Part shown: positions 15,833-23,752 of the stretch, piece by piece | Numbering within the stretch: position 1 is the stretch's first letter | How the letters are laid out: the number at the start of each line of letters is the position of its first letter | Assembly (NCBI GenBank): GCA_965243485.1 | Contig: CBDEVP010000001.1 | Coordinates: 3,472,001-3,536,000, forward strand | DNA: 64,000 bases | DNA from: UBA7330 sp965243485 | Lineage (GTDB): Bacteria; Bacteroidota; Bacteroidia; Cytophagales; Cyclobacteriaceae | Direction: 5' to 3' | Notes under the pieces: model-generated | Seen by the model: the letters and a program-made list of their open reading frames with translations, nothing else | What the model was told of the DNA's origin: nothing | The model's database searches: none | Translations under genes and position numbers: made by a program

Positions 15833-16846
15833 ATGCAAGCTTATCTACTCACTAAAGCGGGAAAACCTGAAACGCTCAGAATCCATGAAGTACCAAGACC
15901 CGAGCCTGCAGATGACGAAATTCTCGTAAAGACGGAAGCGATCGGTATTAACTATGCCGAGATCCTCTCCAGGAAAGGACAGTACCAGTGGGCACCAAAG
16001 AAGCCTTATATTCCAGGCATGGAAGCATATGGCAGGGTAGAAGCGGTCGGTAAAAATGTAAAGTCTCATAAGAAAGGTGATCTTGTGATCTGCGGTAATC
16101 AGCATGGATCCTACGCGGAATACTTTTGTACAAAGGAATGGCTGGCATTCCCGGGTATTCAGGGCTTCTCCGCGGAAGAAAATGCAGCCTTGCTGGTCAA
16201 CTTCATGACCGCATGGGTGGCGCTGGTGAAACAAGGAAGATTGGAGAGGAATGAACGGGTGCTGATCCATGCGGGTGCAGGGGGTGTGGGTTCTGCTGCG
16301 ATCAAGCTTGCTAAAGCCATGGGTTGTAAAGTGTACGCTACAGCGGGATCTGATGAAAAAGTAAAGATCATGGAAAAACTGGGCGCTGATATGGCAATCA
16401 ATTACCGAAAACATGATTTCGCAGGCTATCTGAGGGAGCACGGCGTAGATGCTGTAGATTTTGTACTGGAGGTAGTAGGCGGTGAAGTATTCAGAAAAAG
16501 CATTGATCTTTTGCACCCCTTTGGCCGACTGGTCGTAGCTGGCTATGCCAGCATTCCTTTCAAGAAATGGAATCCCATTACCTGGTGGCAGACGTGGAAA
16601 GATGCTCCGAAAGCTCAGGTGATGGACATGGCCAGGAGATCTATAGGCTTGTACGCCACCCACATCGGATACCTGACTGGGAACGAAGCCATCGCTCAGG
16701 AGGTAGTAAAGGAAATGTTCGCTTTTGTTTCAAAACACCAGCTTAAGCCACTGGTTGGACAGACTTTCATTTTTGATCAGATGGCTGAGGCCCATGCGTT
16801 TATGGAGTCAAGGAGATCCGTAGGTAAAATAATTGTAAAATTTTAA
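15833..16846 (+). CDS. MDR-family NAD(P)H:quinone oxidoreductase-like protein
   Basis: Cytosolic medium-chain dehydrogenase/reductase, 337 aa from ATG 15833 (an in-frame TTG 9 bp upstream is open). The GroES-like N-terminal half has PRPEPADDEILVKTEAIG and GMEAYGRVEAVGKNV; the nucleotide fold is HAGAGGVGSAAIKLAKAMG at about residues 144-162. The zinc ligands of alcohol dehydrogenases are absent, which places it with zeta-crystallin/quinone reductase and synaptic-vesicle VAT1-like members. Substrate unknown. It sits 5 bp behind the App1 gene, so it is co-transcribed; the link in function is unclear. Confidence 0.85.
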   Translation: MQAYLLTKAGKPETLRIHEVPRPEPADDEILVKTEAIGINYAEILSRKGQYQWAPKKPYIPGMEAYGRVEAVGKNVKSHKKGDLVICGNQHGSYAEYFCTKEWLAFPGIQGFSAEENAALLVNFMTAWVALVKQGRLERNERVLIHAGAGGVGSAAIKLAKAMGCKVYATAGSDEKVKIMEKLGADMAINYRKHDFAGYLREHGVDAVDFVLEVVGGEVFRKSIDLLHPFGRLVVAGYASIPFKKWNPITWWQTWKDAPKAQVMDMARRSIGLYATHIGYLTGNEAIAQEVVKEMFAFVSKHQLKPLVGQTFIFDQMAEAHAFMESRRSVGKIIVKF

Positions 16847-16870
16847 TAATTACTTGTATTATTAAAATTT
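16838..16870 (+). terminator. AT-rich hairpin over the oxidoreductase stop codon
   Basis: 13-bp perfect inverted repeat AAATTTTAATAAT/ATTATTAAAATTT with a TACTTGT loop; the TAA stop at 16844-16846 lies in the first arm. It may end or protect the mRNA. Confidence 0.5.
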
Positions 16871-16913
16871 ATCTTCTACTTTAGTTCAAGATCAATTTAA
16901 GATCGGTGGTGGA

Positions 16914-16955
16914 AAATAGAAAGACTGCACATTTTGTGTGCGGTCTTTTCTATTT
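16914..16955 (+). terminator. Strong bidirectional-type hairpin
   Basis: Long stem beginning AAATAGAAAGACTGCACA and ending GTGCGGTCTTTTCTATTT around a short T-rich loop (16932-16936), with one G-T pair and one bulge. Lies about 70 bp past the oxidoreductase stop and is the likely end of that operon. Confidence 0.75.
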
Positions 16956-17082
16956 GAACCAGATCCTCAAAATTTTTGATATAGAGTAGAGCATTTTCCA
17001 GCCCCGGTGACTTCTGAAACCTGTTGGCGGATGGTGTCTTTGGATTTTTGTTAGCAATAAAACAAAAATACATAAGCAACGC

Positions 17083-17112
17083 TTGACATTATAAATATTG
17101 CATGTATATTTG
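17083..17112 (+). promoter_or_regulatory. Bacteroidota promoter TTG-N19-TATATTTG
   Basis: TTG at 17083-17085, 19-bp spacer, TATATTTG at 17105-17112, matching the -33/-7 consensus exactly. No start codon with a credible ORF follows; the next feature is a hairpin terminator some 60 bp on. Confidence 0.65.
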
Positions 17113-17117
17113 TTGAG

Positions 17118-17197
17118 ATAGATAGTAAGTATATCTATTTTCCATAGCTGGTTCTTAATGAAGGAGGGTTACGAAAGTTGCCCTCTTTCGCTTTTTA
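17118..17197 (+). ncRNA. Candidate small RNA
   Basis: A unit of about 80 nt between the promoter at 17083-17112 and a terminator, in a 365-bp gap (16847-17211) without genes. It would fold as ATAGATA/TATATCTAT near the 5' end and then CGAAAG-TTGCCCT-CTTTCG (17172-17190) followed by CTTTTTAT. The second hairpin can alternatively form GGAGGG with CCCTCT, so the molecule might switch. No ORF longer than a few codons with a start is present. Direct evidence of transcription is lacking. Confidence 0.45.
17172..17197 (+). terminator. Terminator of the candidate small RNA
   Basis: 6-bp stem CGAAAG/CTTTCG, 7-nt loop, then CTTTTTAT. It faces the convergent 17212-17583 gene and could also separate the two. 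Confidence 0.6.
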
Positions 17198-17211
17198 TAG
17201 ACCCTGACCAT

Positions 17212-17583
17212 TTAAGAATAGAAGCTCTGGACCTTTTTCTTTTTGAAGATCAGCTTGAAGCTGTTTCCGGCAATACCTGCAACCCCGCCGGCTATTCCAC
17301 CAACGAGTCCAGCCAGTAAGACCAGCATGATCTTATCATCAAAGGGGAACAATTCAATGATTTTTGAGGATAAGACCGAATCTGTTTTCACATCGATATA
17401 CCATGCATAAGCCATCCATACGGTACCTCCACCCAGTAATCCACTGACAAAGGAACCCACTCCGGACCCTTCGATCAGGAAACAGACCAGGAAGGCCGCC
17501 AGCATAACTGTCCACCAGGGTAAAAGGAATGCTCCAAAGTATGTGAGCAGCCCAATGAGAATGATCTTGCCTATTAATTTCAT
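17212..17583 (-). CDS. Small hydrophobic membrane protein, unknown
   Basis: 123 aa with about four membrane segments: residues 5-22, 26-56, then after a short soluble turn (YIDVKTDSVLSSKIIELFPFDDK) a Gly-rich helix LVLLAGLVGGIAGGVAGIAG. The tail FKLIFKKKKVQSFYS is basic and so probably cytoplasmic. The glycine-zipper-like final helix is a common feature of small integral proteins. I cannot assign a family. It lies 78 bp upstream of the penicillin acylase gene on the same strand's downstream side (transcribed towards the candidate small RNA), so it is co-directional with and behind the acylase. Confidence 0.65.
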   Translation of the reverse strand: MKLIGKIILIGLLTYFGAFLLPWWTVMLAAFLVCFLIEGSGVGSFVSGLLGGGTVWMAYAWYIDVKTDSVLSSKIIELFPFDDKIMLVLLAGLVGGIAGGVAGIAGNSFKLIFKKKKVQSFYS

Positions 17584-17661
17584 AGGGTTGTGTGTTTTAT
17601 AGCCATGGGTTTCTACCCGGACGCATTGTTATTCTTTGACATAAAGGATCCGTTACCCATT

Positions 17662-20076
17662 TTAATCAGGATTTATCTGCTGGGTGAAAACAATCTCAGG
17701 ATGTCCGGCAAGACTGTTGCCGAAAACCAGTCGATAATAATCCCCTGAAGCCCATTCGTCGATCATGTGACCATAATCCGGACTGCCGGGGTTTCCGGTC
17801 TGGCTACCCGGGTAAACTCCCCAGGCTTTAGGCCCCTCTTTAGTTAGCTCTACTACCATTCTCCAGCTGGGACCGTGTCCGCCCGCTGCGGCATTCACCG
17901 TATTTCCGTATCCGCCTATTCTTATTTCATCCACAGAAAATGGGTCCAGCCTCAGTAAGTGATTGATGGAAGTATTCTTAAAAACGTACCATCTCAGGTC
18001 CAGCCCCTGTTCCTGCATCTTTGAAAGGGAATCTATAGTCATCTCAAAGGTAAGATCATACAAGTCAATTGCATTTTCTTTTTCCGGTGTTTCAAGGATG
18101 TCAAAAAATTTCAGGTCAGGCCTGTTCTTCAGTAAGAGCACGGTATTGTAAGCATCCGGTCTGTCAATGGCCACGGAAATGGTGTCAAATTCGTCCCAGG
18201 TATTTCTATATAGAAAGTTCCACCACATCTGAAAGACCGTAGGTGCTACAAGCTGCGGTTCATTGAAATAATCCCAGGATTTCAGCATGGTGAAGTATCG
18301 TCTTGCATCATCGTTAAATGAAAGGGTATCCAGTGTATCCAGCATTACAGGAAGCAGTTCATAAGCCCGATAATTGAAATTATCATGCTGTAACTTTTTC
18401 ATGTCATCAGGGCTTACTTTATTGAGGGCGGTTAGCCGGTCATTGATCCTCCGGTTTCTATCATACTCATAATGATGGTCATACACATAATAGGGGTACA
18501 AAGAATCCACCGGGTGCTGATTGGCTGAGCTCACAAACTGACGTGGTGGATTTGTCACGCTCATGTGATGTTCGAAAGGAATATATCGTTTTGACTCGGC
18601 GTCAGGATCAGACCCATCCAAAATAAACTTACCCTGGTCTTTTCTCTTAACGGGGAACTTCCCGGGTAAGTGCATGGCAATATTTCCATGGGTGGAGCCA
18701 AAAATAAAGTTTTGGGGAGGACCGGTGAAACTTCTCAGCGCATCAGTGAAAGCGTCGTGATCTTTGGCTTTGTTGATCTCATACATCGTCAGGAAGGTGG
18801 TACTCACATCATGGGCGATCCACCGCATGGCAGCATTGAACTTTGCATTTTTGGGGAGATAATTTTTATCATAGACGACCGGCCCGTGATGTACATGGAC
18901 GATCGTATCGTAGAAATCATCTTCTCCCTTGATCTCAAACCGCTCAACTACTTTTGAGGTTTTGAACCATTGATCGTTGTACCGGTACTCATCCCTCAGG
19001 CCGGATTTGAATTGGATTTGATACCAGTCCACCTGATCCCGCGGGGAATTTGTGACCCCCCAGGAGATAGAGTCATTAAATCCTATCAGGATCACCGGGG
19101 TGCCCGGTACGGTTACACCCATCACATTGATGCCAGGTGCATTCAGGTGGCTGGCATACCAGATAGAAGGCAGAGTCAGCTGAAGGTCTGGCTCATTGGC
19201 CAGGAGCACATTTCCTGTTGAAGATTTTTGCGAAGAAACTGCAAAATTGTTACTTCCGTTCAACGGATCAGGCTTCTCAATGGTCCGGTTGATCAGTTGA
19301 CCGGTCAGTGCTTTAAGCTCCGGTGCCATTTCGATAGGCTCGAAGTTCCATTTAGTGCCTTTCGGAATTACGGGGTCTACACCCGTGGGTACGTCCGGAT
19401 AGAGGAGATCAAACATTTCCTTTCCAAATAATTGGAGCGCATTTGTATTTTCAAGATCTGCTTCACCCCGGGAAAGGGTATTGCTGAGCAGTCCATAGGC
19501 CATGCAGGTTTTCAGTGGGGTCCATGCCTCAGGTTCATAGCCCAGCAACTTGAATTCGATGGGGTACTCGGCATAGCTTAGCTCGTCGATGTAGTGGTTG
19601 ACCCCTTTGGAATAGGATTCCAGCATTTGATTGATTTCATCGCGGTCCCTGATGGCTTCATACATGGCTTCTGTCATGGCCTTGATCCCGGTCCTCCTTT
19701 GCAATCGGTCGTAGCTGAGTGCACGTTCGCCGAGCACTTCCGATAAACGGCCAAACACCACCCTGGAATAAAAATCCATCTGCCACAACCGGTCTTTGGC
19801 GGTCAGGTATCCCATGGCCAGGTACAGGTCGTGGTTATTCTGTGCAAAAATGTGAGGTATCTTAAGCGTATCGTAGTAAACAGTTACCGGGGCTTTCAGG
19901 CCTCCGAGCTCCAGCTCCAGAGATGGACGTGCACCTGGTCTTTCTCCGTTTTGCCAGAATCCATGATGGGGGCTGAGAAAATTGCCCAGTGCAGGTATTC
20001 CTGAAAAAGAATGATCCAGTGCAATGTATACGGTCAGGGAAAGGATAAGTGCAAGAACAAAACGAAACGTTTTCAA
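17662..20076 (-). CDS. Penicillin acylase family Ntn-hydrolase
   Basis: Exported amidase of 804 aa, length typical of the family (G/AHL acylases 750-850). Start is TTG at 20076 in front of the signal MKTFRFVLALILSLTVYIALDH; a stop one codon upstream excludes other starts. The alpha chain begins after residue 45 (DTLKIPHIFAQNNHDLYLAMGY). The autocatalytic N-terminal Ser of the beta chain is in PLNGSNNFAVS; later conserved parts are LLANEPDLQLTLPSIWYASHL and the C-terminal GPSWRMVVEL ... GSQTGNPGSPDY. Substrate may be beta-lactams, acyl-homoserine lactones or peptides; it cannot be chosen from sequence. The following small membrane protein may be co-transcribed. Confidence 0.93.
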   Translation of the reverse strand: MKTFRFVLALILSLTVYIALDHSFSGIPALGNFLSPHHGFWQNGERPGARPSLELELGGLKAPVTVYYDTLKIPHIFAQNNHDLYLAMGYLTAKDRLWQMDFYSRVVFGRLSEVLGERALSYDRLQRRTGIKAMTEAMYEAIRDRDEINQMLESYSKGVNHYIDELSYAEYPIEFKLLGYEPEAWTPLKTCMAYGLLSNTLSRGEADLENTNALQLFGKEMFDLLYPDVPTGVDPVIPKGTKWNFEPIEMAPELKALTGQLINRTIEKPDPLNGSNNFAVSSQKSSTGNVLLANEPDLQLTLPSIWYASHLNAPGINVMGVTVPGTPVILIGFNDSISWGVTNSPRDQVDWYQIQFKSGLRDEYRYNDQWFKTSKVVERFEIKGEDDFYDTIVHVHHGPVVYDKNYLPKNAKFNAAMRWIAHDVSTTFLTMYEINKAKDHDAFTDALRSFTGPPQNFIFGSTHGNIAMHLPGKFPVKRKDQGKFILDGSDPDAESKRYIPFEHHMSVTNPPRQFVSSANQHPVDSLYPYYVYDHHYEYDRNRRINDRLTALNKVSPDDMKKLQHDNFNYRAYELLPVMLDTLDTLSFNDDARRYFTMLKSWDYFNEPQLVAPTVFQMWWNFLYRNTWDEFDTISVAIDRPDAYNTVLLLKNRPDLKFFDILETPEKENAIDLYDLTFEMTIDSLSKMQEQGLDLRWYVFKNTSINHLLRLDPFSVDEIRIGGYGNTVNAAAGGHGPSWRMVVELTKEGPKAWGVYPGSQTGNPGSPDYGHMIDEWASGDYYRLVFGNSLAGHPEIVFTQQINPD

Positions 20077-20192
20077 ATCTTAAGGCATTGAGGCTAAAAT
20101 TGATACCGGTCCAGGGAAGATCATTTTGAGTGTGAAAAGTATCAATAAAATCACAGAATGCCTACTTTTAAGGTAGAAATTGAGCATTGATC

Positions 20193-20759
20193 ATGTATCC
20201 ACTGCTGAAGAATATCATTGACCGGATCACTGCGGCCACACTGCTTTTGTTGCTGATGGTCCCGTGTCTGCTTGCAGGACTGATCAACGGCATGCTGGAT
20301 CGTAAGCCTGTATTTTTTGCGCAGAAAAGGATAGGGAAAGAAGGGAGGATTTTTACTTTGTACAAGCTCCGGACCATGAAAAACAATGAGATCACCTCCT
20401 TAGGCAAATTCCTTCGTCGATGGTCCATCGATGAGCTCCCGCAGCTATGGAATGTGGCTAAGGGCGAGATGAGTCTTGTCGGACCCAGACCATTGCTGGT
20501 GGAGTACAGGGAGTTTTATTCAGACCAGCAGAATCGCAGACATGAAGTGCTGCCGGGCGTCACGGGGCTTTCTCAGATCAGTGGCAGGAATCGGCTGGAC
20601 TGGGATCGAAGATTCGAATTGGACGTATTCTATGTAGATCATCATTCTTTTCTTCTGGACATGAAGATCATCCTTAAGACACTTGTGCAATTGATGGATA
20701 AGAGGTCTGCGGATCACCATTTGAGCGGATTACCGAAATTCTCCGAACAGCACAGCTAG
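20193..20759 (+). CDS. Bacterial sugar transferase (initiating glycosyltransferase)
   Basis: 188 aa from ATG 20193 (TTG two codons earlier also open). The single N-terminal membrane segment TAATLLLLLMVPCLLAGLI is followed by the WecP/WcaJ-type catalytic domain: VFFAQKRIGKEGRIFTLYKLRTM, LGKFLRRWSIDELPQLWNV, MSLVGPRPLLVEY and LPGVTGLSQISGRN. The short form without the N-terminal CoA-binding-like domain is like PglC. It moves a sugar phosphate from a UDP-sugar to undecaprenyl phosphate, the first step of exopolysaccharide or glycan synthesis. No other glycan genes surround it. Its stop overlaps the stop of the convergent outer-membrane gene by 4 bp. Confidence 0.92.
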   Translation: MYPLLKNIIDRITAATLLLLLMVPCLLAGLINGMLDRKPVFFAQKRIGKEGRIFTLYKLRTMKNNEITSLGKFLRRWSIDELPQLWNVAKGEMSLVGPRPLLVEYREFYSDQQNRRHEVLPGVTGLSQISGRNRLDWDRRFELDVFYVDHHSFLLDMKIILKTLVQLMDKRSADHHLSGLPKFSEQHS

Positions 20760-21616
20760 TTGATGTCGCTCTTCTTGATGAAGGAACCCCGGCTGCCGCC
20801 ACTGAGAAATCCCGGAGGCAGGAACAGTTCAATCTTGAAACTTAAAAAGAAGTAGTGATCGTTGTTTCGCGGATGGCCTCTGGATCCTCCGGGAGAAAGC
20901 TGGTCGTAGGCCTGCTGGTTCACCACACCCACTTCATCTTTGCGATTACTCAGTGCCGCCCGCAAAGGGTCACCAATACTTATGGGGTAGGTGGTAGATA
21001 CATCGTCCAGGTAATCTGTGAGCGTGAGCCGGTAACTGGCTTCCACATTGAAATTTAGAAACTCATTGAGTCTCAGTTTCACTCCCAAAGCAATGGGAAA
21101 AACCATCGTCACGGGGGCATATCGGACTCCTTCCGTTCTAAAGTCCCTCAAATTGTACTCTACTCCATCCAGTTTTGCTCTGGGACTGAAGTAGGTCACG
21201 CCAATTCCGGCTGTAAGGTAAGGATCAAACGGGTCACGCCGGTAGAAATCCCCGTTGTAGCTTTTGAAGAAGAAAACACCCTGGAGACTGAATTCAGCAT
21301 TTAGCGAGTTGAATGATAGATTCCTTTGGCGGGCATACGTACTGTCCGAAGCTTGATTGTCATTTCCATTGAGGATGAATCCATAAAGCTCTGCCCGTGC
21401 TGCCAGCCGGGAGGTAAGCCTTGCTTCCAGGCCCACATTTACATGGGAAAGCCCTTCCTGCAAGGAATTGTCATGATTCAGCTCTCCGAAATAGATGTTC
21501 TTGCCCGTCCCGAATTGTACAGAGTAATACCTGTCCAGGTATTTCCAGGATTTGAAATCCTGTGCAAATGCGGAAAGGCATCCAAATATTAGGATCAGGT
21601 AGATAGACGGTCTCAT
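20756..21616 (-). CDS. Outer-membrane beta-barrel protein (DUF6089-like)
   Basis: 286 aa with signal peptide ending FAQ. The mature part has alternating polar/aromatic beta strands: YYSVQFGTGKNIYFGEL, ARLTSRLAARAELYGF, DPYLTAGIGVTYFSP, FPIALGVKLRLNEFLNFNVEASYR and YFFLSFKIELFLP. The pattern fits the DUF6089/outer-membrane beta-barrel family found in Bacteroidota, possibly an eight-strand barrel with an extended C-terminal tail (GSRGSFIKKSDIN). Substrate or function unknown. Convergent with the sugar transferase; 201 bp of sequence without a gene separate it from the divergent sigma factor. Confidence 0.7.
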   Translation of the reverse strand: MRPSIYLILIFGCLSAFAQDFKSWKYLDRYYSVQFGTGKNIYFGELNHDNSLQEGLSHVNVGLEARLTSRLAARAELYGFILNGNDNQASDSTYARQRNLSFNSLNAEFSLQGVFFFKSYNGDFYRRDPFDPYLTAGIGVTYFSPRAKLDGVEYNLRDFRTEGVRYAPVTMVFPIALGVKLRLNEFLNFNVEASYRLTLTDYLDDVSTTYPISIGDPLRAALSNRKDEVGVVNQQAYDQLSPGGSRGHPRNNDHYFFLSFKIELFLPPGFLSGGSRGSFIKKSDIN

Positions 21617-21817
21617 CAGCGTTAAAAATAACGAAACGACTGTAAAGCTATTTTGGTTTTTCGAATGAATTACCGAACTAAAAGCGGATTTTTTAAAAAA
21701 AGCGGATTATTGCAGATTTGTTAAGTAAACCATTCTTTTTCTTATTTTGACAAATAATAAGGGTCAGTTGACGGGTTTTTTTGTATCTTTAATAACCAAC
21801 CTTAAAACTGATTTCTT

Positions 21818-22501
21818 TTGTTACGACCGGAAAGAAATACAGACTTTTTTTTACACATACCCGATGATGCAACCGCAGAGGATCACGGAAAAGGGGATCC
21901 TGAGTACGAGCAGTTGATATGGGAAAATTTCAAAAAAGGTAGTCAGAAGGCCTTAACCTACATTTTCAGGAACTATTCGAATTTCTTATTCAATTATGGG
22001 TTTCAGTTTACAAACGACCGGAGCCTGGTCAAAGACTGTTTGCAGGACCTGTTTCTCGACCTGATCAAACAACGGAAAAATCTGGCTTCTACCACTTCTA
22101 TCAAGTTCTATCTGATGAAAAGCCTAAGAAACAGGATCATCCATGCTTTGACAAAGGACCAGAAAAGGGAAGCAGTGGAGTTGGCGAATTTTGAAGAAAA
22201 CACTGCTTTTCAGGTGACCATTTCATCGGAGGTAAAAATGATCAACGGGCAACTGGACGACGCCAGGAAAAAGCTCATTGAAAATAAGCTCAATGAATTA
22301 CCACCTCTCCAAAGGGAAGCTATCCTGCTTTATTTTTACGAGGGATTGAAATATTCCGAAATTGCCGAACTGCTTGGAATCAGGGTTAAATCTTCAAGGG
22401 CACTGATCTACCGGTCAATCGAATCCCTAAAAGCCATACTATCCCCGTACGAGCGGGCCTTGCTGAGTCTGATCCTGATGATGGGATTGATGATTTTATA
22501 A
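21818..22501 (+). CDS. ECF sigma-70 factor controlling the Sus-type locus
   Basis: 227 aa. Sigma region 2 runs at about 38-105 (YIFRNYSNFLFNYGFQF, QDLFLDLIKQR) and region 4 at about 150-205 (NELPPLQREAILLYFYEGLKYSEIAELLG, then the second helix VKSSRALIYRSIESLK). The protein ends in a hydrophobic tail (ALLSLILMMGLMIL), seen in some Bacteroidota ECF factors. TTG at 21818 was taken because the next in-frame Met falls inside region 2; an internal start such as the TTG before IWENF cannot be excluded. It is followed 133 bp later by its likely FecR anti-sigma partner. Confidence 0.88.
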   Translation: MLRPERNTDFFLHIPDDATAEDHGKGDPEYEQLIWENFKKGSQKALTYIFRNYSNFLFNYGFQFTNDRSLVKDCLQDLFLDLIKQRKNLASTTSIKFYLMKSLRNRIIHALTKDQKREAVELANFEENTAFQVTISSEVKMINGQLDDARKKLIENKLNELPPLQREAILLYFYEGLKYSEIAELLGIRVKSSRALIYRSIESLKAILSPYERALLSLILMMGLMIL

Positions 22502-22634
22502 TTTTTCGCACAAATACCTACTGTCTGTTTATTAATTAATGTCTTTTACTGATTGATTTATAAATATTTCAGGTTAGTATGGTCGTTTCTCGCCCGTTCC
22601 ACTTTTAGTTATAGAAGGACCGAAACTGTAACGC

Positions 22635-23645
22635 GTGAAATACGAACATTACCAGGTTGAAGACTTTATCAAAGATGAATTTTTTGTTTCGTGGATCACT
22701 GAGTCCGATCCGACCGCGAATCAGTTCTGGGAAAAATGGCTGAAGGCAAATCCGGAAAAGAGGGTTGAAGTTGAGCGTGCCCGGGAATTTATCAGGTCCG
22801 TTCAATATAAGCAAAGCGGCCAGCTCTCGGATCCCGAATATTCACTGATGTTTGAAAAATTGCTGAGAAGTAGTGAAATGAGGTCTGACAGTCATCGGCG
22901 CAAAAGATATCCCAAATACATATATGGGGTGGCAGCATCGATAATTCTGCTCATTACTGCCTATTTCCACTTTCAGCTTTCTAAAAAAGAGCGTCAGCAT
23001 TCAGAAGTGAGCCAGCTCAGGGTTGCTACGGAGTTTGGGCAGCGAAAAACGATCCAATTGCCGGATGGTACCATAGTAAAACTCAACATTGGGAGTAGCA
23101 TCGAATACCCTGAGAAATTTGAGGAAGATCTGAGAAAAGTCAGACTTTCCGGTGAGGCTTATTTTGATGTAGCTAAAACAAAAAACCAACCATTTGTCAT
23201 TCAGTCCAGTGAACTGATGACTGAGGTGCTCGGGACTTCATTCAATGTATCGGCGTATCCTGAAAATGACACCATTGCGGTGTCGGTCGTTTCCGGCCTG
23301 GTGAAGATCAGCAATGAGGCGGGCGATGTGGAATTGCTTAGTCCCTCTGATATGGGCATCTTCAATAAAAACAGCAAAACCATCAACAAGAGAATCTATG
23401 ACCCTGAGGTATTGTCCTGGTACCATGGCATACTGATCTTCAAGAACGAGCCTTTGCCAAAAGTCTTTGAAAAGCTGGAAAGATGGTACGGGGTGGAATT
23501 TGAGTTTGAGGAGGGGATCAGCCTGGAGGGGACCTACAGCGGAAAATATCAGAACAAATCCCTTGAATTGATTTTAGAGGGCATCAGCCTCACAGCACAT
23601 ATAAAATATAGTATGAACCAAAAAAATGTATCGATCTATGAATAG
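22635..23645 (+). CDS. FecR-type anti-sigma / transmembrane regulator
   Basis: 336 aa from GTG 22635. The N-terminal cytoplasmic part (VEDFIKDEFFVSWITES, EKWLKANPEKR) would hold the ECF factor; a single span YIYGVAASIILLITAYFHF lies at about 98-116; the periplasmic FecR domain has QRKTIQLPDGTIVKLNIGSSIEYPE, LSGEAYFDVAKT and LGTSFNVSAYPE. The C-terminal DUF4974-like domain (LPKVFEKLERWYGVEFEFE) resembles the STN fold that contacts the receptor. Role: passes a signal from the downstream SusC receptor to the sigma factor. Confidence 0.92.
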   Translation: MKYEHYQVEDFIKDEFFVSWITESDPTANQFWEKWLKANPEKRVEVERAREFIRSVQYKQSGQLSDPEYSLMFEKLLRSSEMRSDSHRRKRYPKYIYGVAASIILLITAYFHFQLSKKERQHSEVSQLRVATEFGQRKTIQLPDGTIVKLNIGSSIEYPEKFEEDLRKVRLSGEAYFDVAKTKNQPFVIQSSELMTEVLGTSFNVSAYPENDTIAVSVVSGLVKISNEAGDVELLSPSDMGIFNKNSKTINKRIYDPEVLSWYHGILIFKNEPLPKVFEKLERWYGVEFEFEEGISLEGTYSGKYQNKSLELILEGISLTAHIKYSMNQKNVSIYE

Positions 23646-23672
23646 CACATGAAAAATGAAAGTAGAGAATTA

Positions 23673-23712
23673 ACCCCCGCACCAGCAGTTGAGGGACTTC
23701 GGGCGCAGGGGT
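23673..23712 (+). promoter_or_regulatory. GC-rich hairpin before SusC
   Basis: ACCCCCGC pairs with GCGCAGGGGT across a 22-nt loop with a two-base bulge, 40 bp before the SusC start. It may be an attenuator or a processing site between regulator and transporter mRNA. Confidence 0.35.
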
Positions 23713-23752
23713 AGTTCCAGGAAATTATTATTCACTAAAACATCCTAAAAAT

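Noticed and set aside
16897..17079. 60-aa minus-strand frame in the gap after the oxidoreductase gene
   Set aside because: Runs through the terminator hairpin, with no protein-like pattern.
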